Origin: Arthrobacter sp. SLBN-122
Lineage (GTDB): Bacteria > Actinomycetota > Actinomycetes > Actinomycetales > Micrococcaceae
NCBI RefSeq assembly: GCF_006715165.1
Contig: NZ_VFMS01000001.1
Location: 4,402,001-4,466,000, forward strand
Reading direction: 5' to 3'
Length of the DNA: 64,000 bases
In this document: in pieces, positions 59,131 to 64,000 of the stretch
Numbering within the stretch: the stretch's first letter is position 1
How the letters are laid out: each line of letters begins with the position of its first letter
The notes under the pieces: generated by a model
Told to the model about the DNA's origin: nothing
Database searches by the model: none
Seen by the model: the letters and a program-made list of their open reading frames with translations, nothing else
Program-made: the position numbers and the translations under genes

Positions 59131-60222
59131 TTACCGGGCATGCCGGGCAATTAGACGGTCCTGTCCACCTCTAAGCCCCCCGCTCGCGACCTGCTGCGCC
59201 TTCAATCGGAGAGCGGGTTGTTCAATAAATTTGCAGCTTGCCCAAGCGAAGGGGATCACAAGGATGGTTGTGGCAGCAACGAAAGCCCAGTACGGCAATG
59301 CTTGGTCAGGAAATGCCAGGGCCAGGCATTGCTGCACGGGCCACGCGTAGATGTACACACCGTATGAGATGTCATATTTGGACCCGACGCTCTGCCAAGG
59401 GAGTTTTTGACCGAGCCACAGCATGAGGTAGGCGAACGGTAGGTGAGCGAGTGGCGTCGCAGCTCCCGCCCATATCAAGGCCAAGAGCATTCCGAATGAG
59501 ATGGCTGCCGTGACATTGCTTAGCCGAACCCGTTGAGCGTAGATGAATAGGAGTGCCCCTGCTGAGAACGAGATGCCCAATGGGATGACACCTGCCAGCA
59601 TCTGCGGGAGGGCGATAATCTGCACGGCGGCAAGCAGGCGAACCGCGGTCAAGGAGGCGAAGCACGCGATGAGGATCGGACCCAAATGCCTTCTCTTCGC
59701 AACAGAAACGAGAATCCCGATCGCGAGGTAACAGAAGAATTCGTATCCGATGGTCCAAAGAGCGCCGTTCCAGGTGTTCGGGAACGGGACGCCGCCTGCA
59801 AGGGTATCGGATATCCCAGGCTGGTTGATGAACGGCAGGTAGAGCGGCAAGTTACGAATGGACCAGCTGACCGCGTCGAGAAGTTCATAGCGGCCAGTGG
59901 AGCCGAACAGATGAGACAGGGGAGCTATCGCGAAGGCGACTACGAGCAGGCAGACGACGTAGCCGGGAAAGATCCTCAACGTTCGTGCCCGGTAGTAGTC
60001 ACTGACTCGTTTAGCCCCCACGCGGCTGCGCGTGATGAGGTACCCCGAGATCCCGAAGAATCCAAATACGGCCCACCCTCCCAAGGTTTCACCCCCGACG
60101 CGCAATTCGTCGCCGTATCCACCGAGCGCTGTTGAGTGCGAGACAATCACAAGCCACGCGAGTAGTAGTCGTAGTGCGTTCAGAGAATTGTGGCGCGGCT
60201 GAAATGTCGTCTGCAAGGACAT
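59131..60222 (-). CDS. Acyltransferase 3 family membrane protein
   Basis: A 363-residue protein with about ten membrane segments. The start NALRLLLAWLVIVSHS contains the catalytic-type histidine of the family, and FFGISGYLITRS follows. Relatives O-acetylate cell-surface polysaccharides or peptidoglycan. ATG 60222 has GGGGGG upstream; a further ATG at 60246 is possible. Its GC content is lower than its neighbours and it lies inside the tRNA-Arg direct repeats, so it was probably acquired by transfer. It is the only intact gene of the remnant. Confidence 0.88.
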   Translation of the reverse strand: MSLQTTFQPRHNSLNALRLLLAWLVIVSHSTALGGYGDELRVGGETLGGWAVFGFFGISGYLITRSRVGAKRVSDYYRARTLRIFPGYVVCLLVVAFAIAPLSHLFGSTGRYELLDAVSWSIRNLPLYLPFINQPGISDTLAGGVPFPNTWNGALWTIGYEFFCYLAIGILVSVAKRRHLGPILIACFASLTAVRLLAAVQIIALPQMLAGVIPLGISFSAGALLFIYAQRVRLSNVTAAISFGMLLALIWAGAATPLAHLPFAYLMLWLGQKLPWQSVGSKYDISYGVYIYAWPVQQCLALAFPDQALPYWAFVAATTILVIPFAWASCKFIEQPALRLKAQQVASGGLRGGQDRLIARHAR

Positions 60223-60626
60223 GAGACCCCCCGAAAAAAGCGCCACCCAGAAGGCGCATTGTTTCCTATCCTAGCGGCGCATAAGGCCGATTACGTTCAT
60301 TATTGGAACGTGCCTCGATATAGAAAGAGGTGGGTCGCGTTCGACATGACGGGCAGCTTACGGCGTCCGTGCCTCACTTTTGACAGTGGGAAGAAACTGT
60401 TCCCAAAATCGACCGAAATCTCGGCCGGAAGCTTGTCTGAGAATGTCAATTAGCGCTTAAGCGTCAGCCCGTACAGGCCCGTTGTTATCACCTCACTGGA
60501 AATGTCTTTGAATGACGACAGTGAACGCTGCCCACCACGAAATGAGCGACCATGGTTATCAATTCGAGTTAGGGCACTTTCCGGGCGATGACGGAAGCTT
60601 TCAGCTCTATTCAGGAGGTGACCAGA
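60223..60626. other. Low-GC segment of the island without a supported gene
   Basis: About 400 bases with AT-rich patches (for example near 60290-60330 and 60480-60580) between the acyltransferase start and the right repeat. Short open frames exist, the best from 60512 running into the repeat, but none looks like a known protein. It presumably holds the acyltransferase promoter and truncated island DNA. Confidence 0.5.
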
Positions 60627-60679
60627 AGCGGCCTTCTAATCCGCCGGTCGGGGGTTCGATTCCCTCCTGGGGCACCGCG
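60627..60679 (+). repeat. Right copy of the 53-bp direct repeat (tRNA-Arg 3' fragment)
   Basis: Identical to 58238-58290. It contains the anticodon loop, T arm and acceptor 3' side of tRNA-Arg(UCU) but no 5' half, so it is not a functional tRNA. It is the expected outer attachment site of an element inserted in the tRNA 3' end. Confidence 0.92.
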
Positions 60680-60686
60680 GTGCCCG

Positions 60687-60712
60687 GCGCCTCGGTCTTC
60701 GGACCGGGGCGC
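60687..60712 (+). terminator. Hairpin after the right repeat
   Basis: GCGCC-T-CGGTC pairs with GACCG-G-GGCGC around a TTCG loop, eight bases after the repeat. It was probably the tRNA-Arg terminator before integration. Confidence 0.65.
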
Positions 60713-60725
60713 TGTGCATTGGCTG

Positions 60726-61952
60726 CTACGCGTGCAGCCGGTGCGGTGCTTCCACGAGGGAGCGGGTCACGCTGCCGGCTGCCCCCAGCAGGGCGCCCGA
60801 CTCGCCCACCAGGGACACCGTCACACGGCTGGAGGCATATTTGCCCGGCGCGTACTTCTCCAGCCCCGCCAGCAACGGGGCGCGCAGCCACGGTTCGAGG
60901 ACAGCGAAGTGGCCGCCAAGGACCACGGATTCGATGTTGACCACCCGCGCGGCCGAGGCAAGTGCTATGCCCAGGCAGCGGCCGGCCCGTTCGACGGCGG
61001 ACACTGCCCGGGGCTCCCCGGCCTGCAGCGCCTGCATGAGGGCGGACATATGGGCCGACCGTGAAGCCCCATCCGGGGCCAGTCCGGCTGCCGTGAAGAT
61101 GGCATTCTGGCCGGCAACCGTTTCCAGGCAGCCGGTTCCCCCACACGAACAATGACCTCCGTCAGGGTCCACCACTATGTGCCCCACCTCGCCGGCGTGG
61201 CCGTGCGGCCCGGTGAACAGCTCGGATCCGATGACAATCCCGCCGCCGACGCCCACTTCACCGGAGACGAAAAGGAAGTTGGACGCGCCGTCCGGCCGGT
61301 GCCGCAGTTCGGCAAGGGCTGCGGCATTGGCCTCGTTGAACAGCTCCACGCCCAGGGGGGCCTCGGGCAGCAGGGCGTCAAGGTCGAGGTCCACGTTGAC
61401 CCAGCCCAGGTTGGGGGCGGTGAGCACCCGCGCCAGGGCAGGGTCAACCAGTCCGGGCACAGCCAGTCCGCCGCCCAGGACCTCGACGCCCTGCTCCCCC
61501 GCCGCGCTCCGGACCCGGGCCGCCAGGGCTGCGAGCGCGGCCAGTACGGACCCGTCCGGGCTGTTGCGGTTGTCTCGTTCCTGCTCCTCCCGGACCAGGA
61601 CGGTCCCGGCGAGATTGACCACGGCTGCGGAGATGTAGTCCACGTTGATTTCCATCCCCATGACGGCCCGGCTGGGGCTAAGCTCCAGCCCTACACCCGG
61701 CCGGCCGCGCCCCTGCGGGTTGAGGCCTATCTCCCGGATGATCCCTGCGTCCAGGAGATCCAGCACCAGGCTGGACACCGACGCCTTGGTCAGGCCGGTG
61801 GCGGCGGCCACCTGGGCGCGGCTGGGGTGGGCGCCGGGCGGGAACTCGGCGATGGCGCCCAGGACCAGTGCCAGGTTGCTGCGCCGGACATCGCCCACGC
61901 TTCCGGGGGCTGAGCCTCCCGGCCCCGCCACTGCAGGCGCCGGCATCACCAT
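60726..61952 (-). CDS. ROK family repressor of xylose genes (XylR type)
   Basis: A 408-residue protein: winged helix-turn-helix at about residues 20-85 (PSRAQVAAATGLTKASVSSL) and a ROK domain with GEVGVGGGIVIG, HAGEVGHIVVDPDG and the intact zinc motif CSCGGTGCLE. ATG 61952 has GGAGG six bases upstream. It is divergent from xylA across 147 bases that contain a promoter and a palindromic operator. It should release DNA when xylose is present. Confidence 0.92.
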   Translation of the reverse strand: MVMPAPAVAGPGGSAPGSVGDVRRSNLALVLGAIAEFPPGAHPSRAQVAAATGLTKASVSSLVLDLLDAGIIREIGLNPQGRGRPGVGLELSPSRAVMGMEINVDYISAAVVNLAGTVLVREEQERDNRNSPDGSVLAALAALAARVRSAAGEQGVEVLGGGLAVPGLVDPALARVLTAPNLGWVNVDLDLDALLPEAPLGVELFNEANAAALAELRHRPDGASNFLFVSGEVGVGGGIVIGSELFTGPHGHAGEVGHIVVDPDGGHCSCGGTGCLETVAGQNAIFTAAGLAPDGASRSAHMSALMQALQAGEPRAVSAVERAGRCLGIALASAARVVNIESVVLGGHFAVLEPWLRAPLLAGLEKYAPGKYASSRVTVSLVGESGALLGAAGSVTRSLVEAPHRLHA

Positions 61953-62011
61953 CACAAACCTCCACGGGTCAGGCTTCTCGCAAATTTTCCAGCTGTTTCC
62001 AGCCCGGACTC

Positions 62012-62056
62012 TTGACCCCACCCTACGTCCGCTCATATAGTTCAGGCAATGAACTA
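62012..62056 (+). promoter_or_regulatory. xylA promoter with overlapping operator
   Basis: TTGACC (62012-62017), an 18-base spacer and TATAGT (62036-62041). The perfect inverted repeat TAGTTCA-GGCAA-TGAACTA lies at 62038-62056, overlapping the -10 box and start site, where a bound repressor would block transcription. The AGTT/AACT half-sites resemble XylR operators. Confidence 0.75.
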
Positions 62057-62099
62057 AAGCTTCGCAACCCCGCGGAGCGCACGATCGCAAGGACGCATC

Positions 62100-63287
62100 A
62101 TGACTCTCTCGCCCACCCCCGCCGACAAATTCACTTTTGGCCTCTGGACCGTCGGCTGGACCGGCGCCGATCCGTTCGGCGTCGCCACCCGCTCCCCCCT
62201 TGACCCGGTGGAAGCCGTCCACCACCTGGCGGAACTCGGTGCCTACGGCATCACCTTCCACGACAACGACCTGGTGCCGTTCGATGCCTCTGCTTCAGAG
62301 CGGGACCTGATCCTCAAGAACTTCCGGGCAGCGCTGGCAGAAACCGGGCTCAAAGTTCCGATGGTCACCACCAACCTCTTCAGCCACCCGGTCTTCAAGG
62401 ACGGCGGCTTCACCTCCAACGACCGGTCAATCCGCCGCTTCGCCCTGTCCAAGGTCCTGCGCAATATCGACCTGGCCGCCGAACTCGGCGCCGAAACCTT
62501 TGTGATGTGGGGCGGCCGGGAAGGCAGCGAATACGACGGCTCCAAGGACCTCGCCGCCGCCCTGGACCGCATGAAGGAAGGCGTGGACACCGCCGCCGGC
62601 TACATCAAGGACAAGGGCTACAACCTGCGGATTGCCCTCGAGCCCAAGCCGAACGAGCCCCGCGGCGACATCTTCCTGCCCACCGTGGGCCACGGCCTGG
62701 CCTTCATTGCCCAGCTGGAGCACGGCGACATCGTGGGCCTGAACCCCGAAACCGGGCACGAGCAGATGGCCGGACTGAACTTCACCCACGGCATCGCCCA
62801 GGCCCTGTGGGCAGGCAAGCTCTTCCACATCGACCTCAACGGTCAGCGCGGAATCAAGTACGACCAGGACCTCGTCTTCGGCCACGGCGACCTGACCAGC
62901 GCCTTCTTCACCGTCGACCTCCTCGAGAACGGCTTCCCCGGCGGCGGCCCCAAGTACGACGGCCCCCGTCACTTCGACTACAAGCCCTCGCGCACCGACG
63001 GCTACGACGGCGTCTGGGAATCCGCGAAGTCCAACATGGCCATGTACCTGCTGCTGAAGGAACGGGCGCTGGCCTTCCGCGCCGACCCCCAGGTGCAGGA
63101 AGCCCTCACGGCCTCCGGCGTTTTCGAACTCGGCGAGCCCACACTCAGCGCCGGCGAAACCACCGCCGACCTGCTGGGCGACACCACGGCATTTGAGGAC
63201 TTCGACGCCGACAAGGCCGCCGAACGCTCCTTCGCGTTCGTCCGCCTCAACCAGCTCGCCATCGAACACCTCCTGGGCGCCCGCTAG
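62100..63287 (+). CDS. xylA: Xylose isomerase
   Basis: A 395-residue class I xylose isomerase that converts xylose to xylulose. It starts [17 protein letters not shown], with the catalytic FHDNDLVPF histidine, and metal ligands in [24 protein letters not shown] and [10 protein letters not shown]. Length and sequence match the Arthrobacter/Streptomyces enzyme type used for glucose isomerisation. xylB starts three bases after its stop. Confidence 0.98.
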   Translation: MTLSPTPADKFTFGLWTVGWTGADPFGVATRSPLDPVEAVHHLAELGAYGITFHDNDLVPFDASASERDLILKNFRAALAETGLKVPMVTTNLFSHPVFKDGGFTSNDRSIRRFALSKVLRNIDLAAELGAETFVMWGGREGSEYDGSKDLAAALDRMKEGVDTAAGYIKDKGYNLRIALEPKPNEPRGDIFLPTVGHGLAFIAQLEHGDIVGLNPETGHEQMAGLNFTHGIAQALWAGKLFHIDLNGQRGIKYDQDLVFGHGDLTSAFFTVDLLENGFPGGGPKYDGPRHFDYKPSRTDGYDGVWESAKSNMAMYLLLKERALAFRADPQVQEALTASGVFELGEPTLSAGETTADLLGDTTAFEDFDADKAAERSFAFVRLNQLAIEHLLGAR

Positions 63288-63290
63288 GCC

Positions 63291-64000
63291 ATGGTGCTCG
63301 TCGCAGGCATCGACAGCTCAACCCAGTCCTGCAAGGTGGTGGTCCGCGATGCGGACACCGGAGCACTGGTCCGCCAGGGCCGCGCCACGCACCCTGCCGG
63401 GAGCGAGGTTCATCCGGACCACTGGTGGACGGCCCTCCAGAAGGCGGTGGCCGACGCCGGCGGGCTGGATGACGTCAGCGCCGTTTCGGTGGGCGGGCAG
63501 CAGCATGGCATGGTCTGCCTGGACAGCGACGGTGCCATCATCCGCCCGGCGCTGCTGTGGAATGACACCCGCAGCGCCGGGGCGGCCGCGGAGCTCATCA
63601 GGAGTGCCGGCGGCGGTGATCCCGCCGCCGGTGCGGAGTATTGGGCGCGCGCCACCGGCACTGTTCCCGTTGCCTCATTGACCGTGACCAAGCTGCGCTG
63701 GCTGGCAGAAAACGAACCGGAGAACGCGGCGAAGGTGGCCGCCGTCTGCCTTCCGCATGACTGGCTGACCTGGCGGCTTGCGGGCTTCGGCCCAGGCAGT
63801 GGGGCCGAAGGGCTCGCCGCCCTGGCCACGGACCGCTCCGATGCCTCCGGCACCGGGTACTACTCGACGACGGAGGGCCGGTACCTTCCTGACGTCCTGT
63901 CCGCGGCGCTCGGGCACGTTCCGGCCGTCCCCAGGGTCCTTGGCCCGCTGGAGGCGGCCGGACGCACCCCGGAGGGCAGCCTTCTGGCTGCGGGTGCCGG
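63291..64000 (+). CDS. xylB: Xylulokinase (N-terminal part, runs off the window)
   Basis: The first 236 residues of a FGGY-family sugar kinase. It starts [15 protein letters not shown], has the substrate-binding [21 protein letters not shown] and [14 protein letters not shown] typical of xylulokinase. It phosphorylates xylulose to feed the pentose phosphate pathway. It follows xylA by three bases in an operon. Confidence 0.95.
   Translation, partial: MVLVAGIDSSTQSCKVVVRDADTGALVRQGRATHPAGSEVHPDHWWTALQKAVADAGGLDDVSAVSVGGQQHGMVCLDSDGAIIRPALLWNDTRSAGAAAELIRSAGGGDPAAGAEYWARATGTVPVASLTVTKLRWLAENEPENAAKVAAVCLPHDWLTWRLAGFGPGSGAEGLAALATDRSDASGTGYYSTTEGRYLPDVLSAALGHVPAVPRVLGPLEAAGRTPEGSLLAAGA

Noticed and set aside
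58291..60626. An integrase or recombinase gene for the island
   Set aside because: I looked on both strands for a tyrosine or serine recombinase and saw none; only IS481 fragments and the acyltransferase are present.
60627..60679. A second tRNA-Arg gene
   Set aside because: Only the 3' part is present; the 5' acceptor strand and D arm are missing, so it is an attachment-site copy.
60512..60940. Open frame running across the right direct repeat
   Set aside because: It reads through the tRNA fragment and into antisense of the ROK repressor; composition is not protein-like after the repeat.

Overview
The window is high-GC chromosomal DNA from an actinobacterium, most likely a member of the Micrococcaceae close to Arthrobacter/Pseudarthrobacter. 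This is inferred, not matched to a database. The grounds are the GC-biased codon use with many GTG/TTG starts, the actinobacterial order rne-rplU-rpmA-obgE-proB-proA-nadD-rsfS and tig-clpP1-clpP2-clpX, an Rv2466c-like (mycothiol-linked) DsbA-family protein, paired ClpP subunits, a translational T-box before ileS, and a group II truncated haemoglobin. Most of the window is conserved housekeeping sequence; clear mobile DNA appears in only two places.

Layout. Positions 1-6.0 kb hold a DUF58/MoxR pair and a ROK-regulated sugar ABC importer (regulator, lipoprotein binding protein, two permeases; no ATPase gene is present). Positions 6.2-12 kb hold an RlmG-like methyltransferase, a flavin monooxygenase, a cyclopropane fatty acid synthase and a monocarboxylate symporter with its small DUF3311 partner. 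Two identical tRNA-Ala(GGC) genes follow at 12.2-12.5 kb. From 12.6 to 32.9 kb there is a long, mostly minus-strand core: rsfS, a tail-anchored low-complexity protein, nadD, proA, proB, obgE, rpmA, rplU, a TPP-riboswitch-controlled thiD-tenA fusion, rne, then (after a plus-strand VKOR gene) ndk, a DUF4233 gene, folC and ileS with its T-box leader. Positions 33-43.6 kb hold an EEP-family hydrolase, an SDR, a DUF488 protein, valS, the Rv2466c-like protein, clpX, clpP2, clpP1, tig, and tRNA-Pro and tRNA-Gly.

Mobile DNA. At 43,762-45,051 lies a complete IS1249-type (IS256 family) insertion sequence with 24-bp terminal inverted repeats and an 8-bp target duplication. Its transposase has no normal start codon ahead of its first zinc-ligand cysteine. 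At 58.2-60.7 kb a 53-bp direct repeat, made of the 3' part of tRNA-Arg(UCU), brackets about 2.3 kb that carries a decayed IS481-type transposase and an acyltransferase-3 gene. This looks like the remnant of a tRNA-targeted genomic island that has lost its integrase.

The remaining accessory genes are an Nei-type glycosylase with rpiB, a DUF1648 membrane protein, pepN-OsmC, a frameshifted NAD-dependent epimerase, mscS-glbO, tesB, ettA, a lipoprotein and a second-type ssb. The right end is a xylose locus: a divergent ROK (XylR-type) repressor, xylA, and the start of xylB, with a clear operator palindrome over the xylA promoter.

I did not find a convincing new multi-gene system. The items most worth checking are the tRNA-Arg island remnant, the IS transposase start, the epimerase frameshift, the tail-anchored repeat protein, the ClgR-like operator before clpP1, the proposed Shine-Dalgarno sequestration in the ileS T-box, and the monothiol active site of the Rv2466c homologue.
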